From: Paraphaeosphaeria minitans
Taxonomy: Eukaryota > Ascomycota > Dothideomycetes > Pleosporales > Didymosphaeriaceae
Assembly (NCBI GenBank): GCA_015832175.1
Contig: WJXW01000013.1
Span: 1,488,001 to 1,552,000, forward strand
Reading direction: 5' to 3'
Length of the DNA: 64,000 nucleotides
Shown: positions 34,023-44,080 of the stretch, in pieces
How the letters are laid out: each line of letters opens with the position of its first letter
How positions within the stretch are numbered: the first letter of the stretch is position 1
The notes under the pieces: generated by a model
Seen by the model: the letters and a program-made list of their open reading frames with translations, nothing else
Told to the model about the DNA's origin: nothing
The model's database searches: none
Made by a program: the position numbers and the translations under genes

Positions 34023-35756
34023 ATGTACGAAAGAGCTTCCACGTTAGTGCTACGGTGTGAGCTGTGTAATAAGCCCTTCGACAAGCGTAAGTAAGATGTG
34101 GAGCGATCTTGCCCATCATGGATGGTAGGTATAGATCATGTAAAAGCTGATGTAACACTAGCCTCAACCTTGAAGAGACATGGATATTATTGCAGGTCCA
34201 GAAGAGTTGGGACTACCACCCGCCCTCGCTCTTGTATCGCATGTGCGAGAGGGAAAGCACGGTGCGACAACAGACGCCCCGAATGCTCGCGATGCGTAGC
34301 CAAGTCCATCGAATGTTATTATCCACCAAGTCCACGCAAAGGGACGGGCACCAAATCGTATTCTCCGACGGTATCAGGGGGTCTCGATGGTGTGCCGATG
34401 TCTCCAGAAGGCAACGATGAGATGGACATTTCTGTTGATGCCTCTCCTACTGCTGTTCCAGACATCAACGTCGAGAACTCCAACTGGGAAGACGCAGATA
34501 TCGATTTCTCGGACTTTTTGAATTCACCAGTTCTTGCTGCGGATATGGGCGATCCTTCGGCACCAGAATACCATTCTCTAGTCCGGCACTCAAGTCCGTC
34601 AACAAGCACGACCATCCATATACCAGATCTCGTCATCCCCGCTGCCTTCGATTTCTCAATTCCTCCAGTACCGACAATTTCCACTCATTCACTCGTGCTC
34701 AAATCAAAAGCAAGACCTGGATCTCACAGGGTAGTCACTTTGATCCTACACACCCTCAAATCCTACCCACAGATGATGCTCCGCGACGGCACGTTACCAC
34801 CATATGTTCACCCACACCTAGTGTCTTCTGATTTCAATGGCAACGATATGGAATCGCTGAGCAATTGCATTAGCTTAGTTCATATGATAAGTCACAAGGT
34901 GCGAGGGAGTCGCAAGCTCTTCTGGAAGAATGTACGGTTGGAATGCGAGCGGATGAGCACTGAGGTACGTTGCACCTAAGAGGACCCGACAGTTTAGCTA
35001 ATGGATGACAGCCTTCCAGGTTCAGCAATTGGGAGCTTCTCGCAGCGATGCACGCTCTGAGTCTATACATCCTTATTCGCATGAGTGAAGGCGTGACGAA
35101 CGATAACAATTTCGATCAGTTGCTTCTTTCAACAATGGCTGTAAGTGCTTATCTCCAGGATCGATTGTCTTGGTGATACAGGACACTGACCGGACTCTTG
35201 TAGGTCACAGCCACCCACCTTGCACGCAGCGATGCTACCTTTACTCCCTTGGCACACTCCTGCGACACCCATGCTTGCTGGCTAGAATGGGTCTACATGG
35301 AGTCCCGACGGCGTCTTGGAGTCGTCTTCCGAGTAATCAATTTGATTGTATATTTCGATCCCGGCGCAATGTGCTCACTGCAGTCGGATCTGGTCCTCGC
35401 ACCGCTACCGGCAAAGAGATCTTTGTGGGAAGCACCGGACGAGTTTGCATGGTATGACCCGTCCTCATGACATCTTCATTACCACGAGGCCCTCCTTCAT
35501 ATTGTTAAATTCGGTTTACTAAGTTTCATTTCTTAGGAAAGCTGAGCGGGACAAGCAATCCTTGCCGCGATGCGCATTCGGATTAGCTACGAGCGGTGAG
35601 CTGGTGAGGTTAGACGAGATGGACCTGTACGGTGGCTACGGAAAAATCACTAAACAGCAGGATCACAGAACCTCAGACCAAAATTGGGAAGAGTGGTGCT
35701 CCGGGATGGATTCATTCGGTGGGTTGGTTATGCTCGCGGCTTCTCTGGTCGGATGA
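34023..35756 (+). CDS. C2HC finger plus Zn2Cys6 transcription factor, 487 aa
   Basis: Five exons: 34023-34086, 34162-34964, 35012-35140, 35204-35451 and 35537-35756, all in phase. Residues 12-32 form a zinc finger (Cys-x2-Cys-x12-His-x3-Cys; CELCNKPFDKPSTLKRHGYY) that is restored only when intron 1 is removed. A fungal Zn2Cys6 binuclear cluster follows at about residues 43-70 (CIACARGKARC, then CSRCVAKSIEC). Then comes an acidic, Ser/Pro-rich linker and a middle region with NWELLAAMHALSLYILIRMS typical of this fungal class. The combination of an N-terminal C2H2-like finger and a Zn2Cys6 cluster defines a recurrent ascomycete regulator family. It faces the SDR gene divergently and may control it, but no target is proven. 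Nuclear location is inferred. Confidence 0.88.
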
Positions 35757-36288
35757 TTTGGTGATGTCACTCATCAGTAGAACCATCATTGTCACGATTG
35801 CACGAATGGGTACGATGAATGAACGTTCGAACATATCTTTACTATCGCAACACAGACGTTCCCAGTCTTCTCCGCCATTTACCCAGACACCTCGAAAAAC
35901 AATGCTATCCAATGGCCTCGACCGCAGCCAAAATCAGATCGTCATGAAATCGTATCCGTCGGAGCGGCGCTCGAAAGGACTTCATCAACACCTTCAATGC
36001 ATAATATGCTTCCGAGACGCCTTCGCTTAAAGTCGACAAATAGAGTTCCAAACCCAGCCGAGAACCCGTTTTCGAGGGTAGATGTGGAAGGTCCATGGAT
36101 AGGATCCGCGTCACATAACCAAACGAGATGTGATACTTACAGATTACCGTTGCGCGTACAGTCGGACAATAGGCTCCGTTGCGCAAGCCGTTGGTTGGTG
36201 CCCAGTGATGTCAAGTGACTGCGCTGCACACATTGTCATGAGCCTCCTGCTCTTCTCTACATCTTCCACACAGTATCTCAGCACCAAC
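35757..36288. other. Intergenic region
   Basis: 3' flanks of the transcription factor and of cdc20, which converge. No gene or repeat seen. Confidence 0.55.
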
Positions 36289-38121
36289 TTAGCGGATTGT
36301 TGCCGACTTGACAGTGCTAGCGGTCTTCATGGATGCAGCACCAGCGGCGGCGATAGAAGGCTGACCGGGCTTCTTCTCGAATATCTTCCAGAACTTGAGG
36401 GACTCATCGGCAGCGGCAGTGGCGAGCATCTGACCATCGGGGCTGAGGCAGCTGTGCAGAACGCGAGACTCGTGGGCTGGGACCTCCATGTTCTTCACGC
36501 CAGATGGGTAGCTCCAGATGCTGAGAGAGTTGTCGGGGAAACCGCCAGTACTGACAATCTCCTTGTAATGGGTGCTCCATCGCAAGCTAGTGACCTGAGA
36601 GTCAGTAGAGATGTTGTTGATGCGAGCGCCGGTGGTAGTGTTCCAGAAGTTGATTTGACGATCGTTAGATCCACCGCCAGTTGCGAGGAGGTTTGATTGC
36701 CAAGGGCACCATGAGATGGCCTTGACAGCAGCACGATGGTTGGTCTTGGTGAACTTGGGGGCAGCAAGAGAGCGAGCGTCCCAGATCGAAACCAGGTTGT
36801 CATTAGCGCCAGTGGCAAGCTGAGCACCATCGGCGCGCCATTCAAGACCGCAAACCTCGCCAGTGTGAGACGCAAGCTCGGCGACCTTGTGTTGCGCGAT
36901 GCGCACGTCGTGGTTGTAGACGAGACCAGAGCGGGCACCAGTGGACAGGATGTGCTTGTTCCATCCCATGACACCAACACGTGTCTCGTGGCCGAACATG
37001 CTTCGGAGCTTGGTGCCCTCCTCGACGTCCCAAATCTGGACTTCGCCGGAGCCGAGACCGACACCAACGTAAGCACCATCACCGGACCACTTCACAGACG
37101 AGATGTAAGTGTCGGTCGAGCACTCCAAAAGGGAAGCGACAGAGCCAGAGTCGGCGGACCAGATGTAGACGGAACGCTCGAGACCGATAGCAACCTGGTT
37201 GCCAGAAGACCAGTCGAGCAAGTTGAGGTAATAGTCGTCCACGAGGCCAGGGGCGTCAAGAACGCGCTCGGGTGCTGAAGGAATGCGGCGGCGACTTTGG
37301 GCATTGACGCTGCTAGTGGGCTTCAGAGGGCGGTTGTACTGCGAGCGGAGATCGATGGGCTTCGATGACTCTGGGGGCGCAGGCTTGAAGGCGAGGATAC
37401 GAGTGTTGAGGTTGACACCGCACGCTGAGGCAAGTGATGATTGATATGCGGCTGCGTCTGGGGCAGGCTTCTTGGACTGCGAGCGTTCGCCATCGTCGTC
37501 CTCCAGACTAAGACCTTCCAAAGAAAGGGTAGGCTCCTCATCCGATGTGCGTCCGTTCAGGTCGAATGTGCTTGCAGCATTGGCTAATACGGATGAGCCC
37601 TCGCCGGTTGAGCTGGACTTGGGTCGCTGCTCGAGGTCGATCTTGCCTGTGCCGACGTTGCAGGTAGCCTCGCTTGCAGTCCGGTTGGGAATGAAACGGT
37701 CAGCCGAGTTGTATGCAATCCTGGTCTTTGTGGGTCGCGATCGGAGGGTGACATCCTTCTTTGCCTTGGGTGTCTTGGTGGAAGTTGTGGTGGTGGTGGT
37801 TGTGTTGGTGGTGGTGGTGGTTGTGTTGGTGGTGGTGGTGCCCGTACCCGTCAGCGCCCACTCTGAGACACCAAGCTCTAACCGCCGTGGCGAGTTACGG
37901 GCGATGTTTGACTTTGGCGAATCGCGGGTGGTCTTGGAGACAGAGCGCTGGATGCGGGCCATGAAGCTACCGCCGTGGATAGACTCGTGCGCCAGCGCAT
38001 CGGGGGTCTGGTTGCGGGATGTGCGAGGAGAGGGCGTCAATGGCATCCGGCCGCCGGCGGCGCGGGTGGAGAAGACCGAGGAGCGGCTCTTGACCGGGGT
38101 CAAGACGGCTGGGCTGGCCAT
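36289..38121 (-). CDS. cdc20: Cdc20/Slp1, WD40 activator of the anaphase-promoting complex, 610 aa
   Basis: Single coding exon. Cdc20 recruits substrates such as securin and cyclin B to APC/C and is held by Mad2 in the spindle checkpoint. Visible parts: a basic N-terminus; a Thr/Asn homopolymer at about 95-117; the C-box DRFIPNR at 141-147; the Mad2-binding-like RILAFKPAP at 241-249; seven WD40 blades from about 290 to 590 (for example SSVKWSGDGAYVGVGLGSGE, LLATGGGSNDRQINFWN); and the C-terminal Ile-Arg tail that docks on APC3. I start at the ATG at 38121; the frame runs on to 38166, but a ctaac...tacatag acceptor (38139) and gtac donor (38194) indicate a 56-nt intron in the 5' leader. Its neighbour at 38815 is divergent. 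Confidence 0.93.
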   Translation of the reverse strand: MASPAVLTPVKSRSSVFSTRAAGGRMPLTPSPRTSRNQTPDALAHESIHGGSFMARIQRSVSKTTRDSPKSNIARNSPRRLELGVSEWALTGTGTTTTNTTTTTTNTTTTTTTSTKTPKAKKDVTLRSRPTKTRIAYNSADRFIPNRTASEATCNVGTGKIDLEQRPKSSSTGEGSSVLANAASTFDLNGRTSDEEPTLSLEGLSLEDDDGERSQSKKPAPDAAAYQSSLASACGVNLNTRILAFKPAPPESSKPIDLRSQYNRPLKPTSSVNAQSRRRIPSAPERVLDAPGLVDDYYLNLLDWSSGNQVAIGLERSVYIWSADSGSVASLLECSTDTYISSVKWSGDGAYVGVGLGSGEVQIWDVEEGTKLRSMFGHETRVGVMGWNKHILSTGARSGLVYNHDVRIAQHKVAELASHTGEVCGLEWRADGAQLATGANDNLVSIWDARSLAAPKFTKTNHRAAVKAISWCPWQSNLLATGGGSNDRQINFWNTTTGARINNISTDSQVTSLRWSTHYKEIVSTGGFPDNSLSIWSYPSGVKNMEVPAHESRVLHSCLSPDGQMLATAAADESLKFWKIFEKKPGQPSIAAAGAASMKTASTVKSATIR

Positions 38122-38814
38122 GACTGCAAGCTCTCGTACTATGTATAGCGTTAGTACATAACTCAATGCGTGTAGAGCACATATGTAGTCGTACCTGTGG
38201 TGTTTCTGTGGTTTTTGCTGTTGATGAACAAATATGAGTACCAGTAGACAATGGCTGTAATCGATGCTTGGAAGTATTGATTCGAAGGTATGGAGAGCGG
38301 TATGCGAGAGTAGTTGGAGTGCGGAGAGCGTGTATGGTAGGTAGTGTGAGAGCTGGATGGAAGGCTCGATGCAGGCATGTTAAATACTGTTTGTTTATCT
38401 TCTGGTTGCCGAGCAACGGTCTGGCGACGCGCAGCCGAGCACCGATGACATAACGTATGCCAAGACGCCTGGTCGCAGCTTCTTGTTTCGGGACCACGTT
38501 CCTCCTTGCCGGCAATCCAGCCGCCTCTGATCTCCGCCAACTCACTGCTCACTACTCCATAGACTTGGGAGCCAGCATCCGAGACCCACATTCTACAGTA
38601 CACTCGCTCCACCCGACCGCTCCCTTCGCTCCGCCAGGGCGCTGTCCCCGACTACTGCCCCTCTTACCCATTTTGCCAGTATTGCCTGGCTGCACTGCAG
38701 TGCCTGGTCGGAGCCAGAAGGGTGCACAGCGCACTCCCCAAGGACCAGCCGCCTGCCACGAACCCACATGAATCCTTTGTCCCCACTTCCGAGGGTCCGT
38801 GCTTAACGACATCA
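38122..38814. promoter_or_regulatory. Divergent promoter region, cdc20 and kelch/BTB gene
   Basis: About 690 bases separate the two divergent starts. The part next to cdc20 holds its predicted 5' UTR intron (38139-38194). The kelch side is CT-rich (38600-38720) with in-frame extension to 38722, so its start could be farther upstream. No specific factor site is assigned. Confidence 0.5.
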
Positions 38815-41030
38815 ATGGCGCAACCACAACTGCCTGTCTCTCTGTTCGCTGGCAATCCGGCTGTGTCAAATACGCCCCAGGTCGCCCTCACCTCCACCAC
38901 GCCAATCACCGGCAACGCCGCCAACAACCCCTTCGTCATGTCTGCGAGCCCTGCGCGGAATCGGAGATCCACCGCAGAGCGTTACAAGCCCAAGCTCATA
39001 ACCACAGTTGGCGCGAAGCCCGCGTGCCTCGTCAATGCCTCGGTCACCTATGTTGGCAAAGACGAGATCTACGCGTTCGGCGGCTTCGACCAATTCACTG
39101 ACGAAGGTGAGTGCTCGGTTTCCTACGCACTGGGGCGAGTTCAAGTGGCTAATGGCGACTGTCAGTTTATAACCACGTACTCCGCTTGAATCTCGTTACT
39201 CGCCAATGGAATCTAGTTGACAACTATGGCGACATACCCGGCGTTCGGATGGGACACACTGCTTGCCTCTGGCAGGGCGACAAGCTGTTAGTCTTTGGCG
39301 GCGAGAATGAGCATCGACAGCATCTCGCCGACGTGATCGTATTCGACCTGAAGACGGCCCACTGGACTCAGCCCGAATTGCATGGCTCCACGCCCCGCGG
39401 CCGCGCTCGCCACTCCGCTGTAATCTACGACGAAAAGTTGTACATCAGCGGAGGACAAACGGGGCATGACAGCGTGCTGGACGATATCTGTTTCTTGGAC
39501 TTGAAGACATGGACTTGGTCTCGGACTTGGAGGTTCGTACCTCGTTACGATCACGCAAGCTGGATCTGGAATGGTCGTATCTGGGTATTTGGTGGCATCA
39601 ACGACGAGATGGAGAAGAACAACGAAATCTGGTGGTTGGACCTCCGGGGCAGTCCAGGCTTCGAGACGGCTATGAACTATGGCACCGTGGATCGGACACT
39701 GCTTTCTTCACGACACCGCTTCCCAACTTCTGGATCAGGCTCGCTTGCTACCGGTAGTACTGGTTACACCGCGAACTCTAGCGTTCAATCCAGCTCTCTA
39801 GGACCTTCCCGATCTTCGTACGGCACAGCGCCTGGGTCCATATCCTCTCTAAAGTTCCACTCAAGCCCGAATCTCCCTTCGCAGGCTGCGGGTATGCACT
39901 TTCACGTGTTTTCCTCGGGTTGCATGCTCGACTTCGTCACCCCCGCCGAGCTGAGCTGCGAGACGAGCCTCACCAGCTTAGAGCTCGATGTCCTTCGCTG
40001 GCAGAAGCTTGCAGATGGCAAGGACATGTATAATCCGAACTACCGCTGGCACTACTGTACCACCAACGCAGAAGGCACCCACGCTTGGCTCCTCGGTAGC
40101 CCTGCTGAAGCAGTTGCGGATGGCAACGGCGTGAGCCCTGGAGAATATCTCAGTGATGTACTGGCCATTGATTTGCGCAAATACGGTATTCTTGGCAATG
40201 AACTGGCAACCGATCCTCGGTCGAAGTTGCCATCCTCCGATGCCAATGTCACGTCTCATTTGACGGGCATCGGCGCTGATTTATCTTTAACCTTTGACAG
40301 ACCCCCCGAGTCGGGCAGCGGAGCCGATTTTACCGTCACAGCAGATCCGGACGATCTTGAAGATGTCATTTCACCGACAGACGACTCAAATACGACAGTC
40401 ACATCTGCTTCGCAACCCATTCACGTTCATAGATTCATCCTACATGCTCGTTGGCCACACTTTGCTCGACTCTGGAGTGCCCAGATGGTCGAATTCCATT
40501 CGAAGAAGATGCACATTCCCGAACCGTACTCCGCAGTGCGGGCGTTCCTTTTCTACCTCTACACGGACAGCATCGCACCGCATCCAACAAACGGACCAAC
40601 ACTGAACGATGTTGCCGGCATGCTTGTTATGTCCAACATTTATGACATGCCGCGCTTACGTCTACTCTGCGTAAATCGATTAAGCCGTGAACTCGACATT
40701 GAACACGCAGCCATAATATGGGAACGCGCTGGAACCGCGAATGAAGAATGGTTGAAGCGTCGGGCAGCAGCCTTCTGTTTGAGCAACTGGGGCAAGATTG
40801 TCCGCACCGCCGGCTTCCGAGCCCTTGGACCCTTGGCCATCATGGATCTTTGCACCGAGGCGGATGTCGACTCTCGCGTTGTGGGCGGAGAGGAGCTTGA
40901 ATTGTTGGGCCAGCTTAATCGCCCGTTCGCCACCAACCGCAAGCGTAGCCTTGGTAGCGCAGGTGTCCTTACGGCTGGTGAGGAGGAAGAAGATGGCGAG
41001 GTGGAAGACGACGGTATGGACGTAAACTAG
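38815..41030 (+). CDS. Kelch-repeat and BTB-domain protein, 718 aa
   Basis: Two exons, 38815-39106 and 39166-41030, joined in phase across a 59-nt intron to restore DEVYNHVLRLNLVTRQW. Kelch motifs cover about residues 60-260 (IYAFGGFDQF, MGHTACLWQGDKLLVFGGEN, HSAVIYDEKLYISGGQTG, ASWIWNGRIWVFGG), followed by a Ser/Gly-rich linker. A BTB/POZ-like segment occupies about 490-600 (HRFILHARWPHFARLW, AVRAFLFYLYTDSI). An acidic tail ends EEDGEVEDDG. Kelch/BTB proteins of this architecture in fungi include the Ral2-type regulators of Ras and Cul3 adaptors; I favour the Ral2-like assignment weakly. The start at 38815 (MAQPQLPV) is chosen over an in-frame ATG at 38722. Confidence 0.85.
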
Positions 41031-43382
41031 GCGCTCCTCCGGATCTGGAGGAAAGGGAAGTGCATTCACCCGGCGTTTTCGGTATATGGGCGGGTCATAC
41101 ATTTTGCATTCATGAAAAGCGTGGCGTTGGTTATTTGGCGCTTCTGATAGGCAGCTCTCACTCTGCGATGCTGCCGTGGGAAGCTCTGTTTCGTGACCGA
41201 ACGTCTGGGGATGGGTTGGAAGGGCATCATGGTGGCGTCTTGGATGGTCATGAATGACGATTAATATGTCGAGTATCATTAAGAATGAATATATGACCCC
41301 AAAGTATTTCAACATATCTTTCGTTGGCACTGATGTGCTGTTGTGTTGCTGTAGCAGCCAAGTACGGCAGTATCATAGTGCATGGTCTTACGAGGCTAAA
41401 TCGACTGGATGTCAGCGACGTGACCGAAAAGAGTACTGTTGAACGATATACATGTTCTAGATCTGTTCGTCAGCGCATATCTAAGAAAGCAGATTCAACG
41501 CGCTCAAGATGTGACGTTTTCTGACGTGTGCCCGTGACGCGGAGAAGGATGGCTTCTGAAAAGGGTAACACACTGTACCTAATTCGTCAACGAAGCACCG
41601 TGCTTTGTGATGTGAAAAGAGGGATAAGGGCTTCTATAGCAGACTCGGATCCATCATGTTAGCAGCATGCTACGGTAAACTCGGAATCGATACAGGGGCG
41701 TTGAGACAACAGACGCGGTTAGCGGCTTTGGCCCACGGCGAGACTGATTACTGTCAATTACGCCGCTTCGCCTTGCATACGTGCGTCGGAGCTGGTCGTG
41801 TGTATGCAATTCGATGATTGACGTAAGTATGTTTGATCCTAGGTGATCTTTTCCTCCATGGAGGGCGACATTTGCTACAGATCGAAGATTTGCACTCACA
41901 ACTCTCCGACGTTAGGCCTCCAAGGCTTGGGAGTCAGAAAGCCACGTGTTACATCACCACAATTATTAATAGAGTAACAGAGCGGCATGCTTGAGGTGGC
42001 GAAGCTCTATGGGACGATTATGTGCGCGAGCCTGCCTAGGCCTGGCGACTATAATGGTTCAATGATTTCGAAGCGTAAAGCTTTGTTGCGTTGCCGTGCC
42101 GCGGCAACCACGACGTTAGCAAGAGATTCGAGGATCATCATTCCTCGCTCGGGGGGATGTGAGCATCGACTGTACCAAATCACTTCGCGAGTATAGACAC
42201 ATATGATAGGTTCAGCCACCCTAGGGTCATTTGTCTTGACCTTGGCGGAAAAAGCCTCAAGATATAGCCATAGTCAAATCGACCCGCTAGACGGACTGGA
42301 ATGAAGGTTTTTCTGAAGGGGATGAGTAGCAAGGATACCATAGACATCTACAGGATAGTTAAAATTACTGGCGATAACCCCGACGCTGATCGGAATTGTA
42401 AGAGCGGAAGACACGATGGAACTTTAGTGATTGGCGTGCGCCTCTTTCTATTGCGTCGATATAAGATATCTATGGCTGTACGTTAGTGCTACCATTCCGC
42501 CTTCTTCCACTAAGGAGACGGGACTCCTCCCAAACAAGGCGGTAGCGAGGTCAAATGAACGAACAAGTCCTTGATGAAGAGGGTCCAGATATTTGACTGT
42601 GAGATAGAAGGGCACTATTGTGAGCCCTAGGTGCAGTCAACGTGGAACTCTTCATGCTAGCCGCCGTCGGACAGGAGGCTTGTATGCTTACGGCTCCGTA
42701 TGCTATCGTAATTACGGAGACCACTACGGGCAAAATGCTTAGACTGACGCTAAATTCGCATAACATACGTTCCGTTTCAAGAATTACGAGCTAAATTATC
42801 GCTTATGGAGAGGCAGTCGGCTTGATCTGCGCAGTAGCAGTCAGCCCAAGCGGCAAAACCGAGGCGCCATCCACATGAGTCTCAATCCTGGAGCAGAAAG
42901 CCCGGCTTATCTACGCTCAAAAAATAGCATCAACTTAAGACTCAGGCTCTGCTCTGGTAGTATTCATCATTAGCTCGATCAGCTTTGCTTACCTGGTGGT
43001 GGATTGGTCCTTCATCTGCGTTGGGATCTTGCCATGCCCGTGGAAGGTATACAATACTTTTCACACAATCAGAAATTCTGACAAAACCCAAATGTGCCGC
43101 TAACTTGACTCGTTCTTTGCGCACGGTATACTGGTAGCGTTGATGCCCAAAAGGTTAAATCCTACAAGCCACCACATGTAAGCTCGCCGACGAAGCGGAA
43201 CCGGTAGATCGGACGAACACCCAGGACAATAGAACGATCAGTTCAGTGGAACACAGCCTTACGAATCCTGTACACGGCACATCTGAAGTCATGGATCCCC
43301 CGCTGACGGTTTTGGAAGCCTGATCGCTGAAGAGCCATTTTAAGCCCTGTCCCTGCAGCGGTTTGCTGTCAGCAAAAACAAG
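41031..43382. other. Gene-poor region, part 1
   Basis: Beyond the kelch/BTB 3' flank (41031-41300, AT-rich) there are only short frames without domains. No tandem repeat, tRNA or intact transposon is visible. Confidence 0.45.
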
Positions 43383-43390
43383 TATAAAAG
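43383..43390 (+). promoter_or_regulatory. TATA-box-like element
   Basis: The sequence tataaaag at 43383-43390 is a close match to a core TATA box. It is followed by CT-rich stretches of the kind found in fungal leaders, and lies about 430 bases before the candidate small gene at 43816, so the association is loose. Confidence 0.35.
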
Positions 43391-43815
43391 GGGAAGGCGG
43401 GTACGTCTCATTCGTGTCGTGATGTTCAACGTCTTTCGTCTGTTCAGTCGTCTCTGCAACCCAACGCGCGATCGATGGATGGCCTAAAGTACGATCAGCG
43501 CAAATCGATTACCTACTTATTTCCATCTTCTCCACATTTCACGAATACCCGAGTACTATCAGACAGACATCGTCAAAGAGCATACTTCAATGCGCAAGGC
43601 CTTCAACGATGATGCATGAAGGGCTTCGTCGCTTGCGCTTCTCCAGCCTCCAGCCGTTTCGGCCCGCCAGCGTTAGCACTGTTTCCACATGTGGGAAAGT
43701 GCCTTCAAACCAGATTGAGATTTTGAGGCACCGCTCATCAGTATTGGTTTCAAGAAAGGAGGTCTTATTGACACTCGATAATTACTTTAAGTGCGAGTAA
43801 GCTAGATTAAGGGTC

Positions 43816-44080
43816 ATGGTACGTCGTCGATTATATTAAGTCCTAATGCTTGTGTGCTTCGCAGTCAGATCGGATCGTAGCTGCTCAACTCCTTAAAGAA
43901 GATTTCGAAGATGAAGATACTGTAAAAGGGCAGCAGAGAGTAGCGGCAAAGGGACCGAACGGCATTGATATGAGTCATCGGCAGCCCTCTATGTCTGAAG
44001 ATAGAGTGTCGCAAATCAGCATCGCCAAATCGCAGGAAGGTGGGATACTGTGCCTTCTTCAGGTTCTATCGCAGGAGTAA
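43816..44080 (+). CDS. Candidate 72-aa hypothetical protein with intron directly after ATG
   Basis: An ATG at 43816-43818 is followed at once by a strong 46-nt intron (donor gtacgt, branch cctaatg, acceptor cttcgcag at 43864). The next exon, 43865-44080, is open for 71 codons to TAA. The product would begin MSDRIVAAQLLKEDFEDEDT and is acidic to neutral with no signal peptide or domain. The splice signals are good and the same ATG-only first exon occurs in VMA10 nearby, but the protein is not recognised, and a chance intron-like match in gene-poor DNA is possible. Confidence 0.35.

Noticed and set aside
37472..38161. 229-codon plus-strand frame
   Set aside because: Antisense shadow of the cdc20 N-terminal coding region; Val-rich run comes from the Thr tract.
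38722..38814. Extended N-terminus of the kelch/BTB protein
   Set aside because: The frame is open but the sequence is less protein-like than that following the ATG at 38815; kept only as an alternative.
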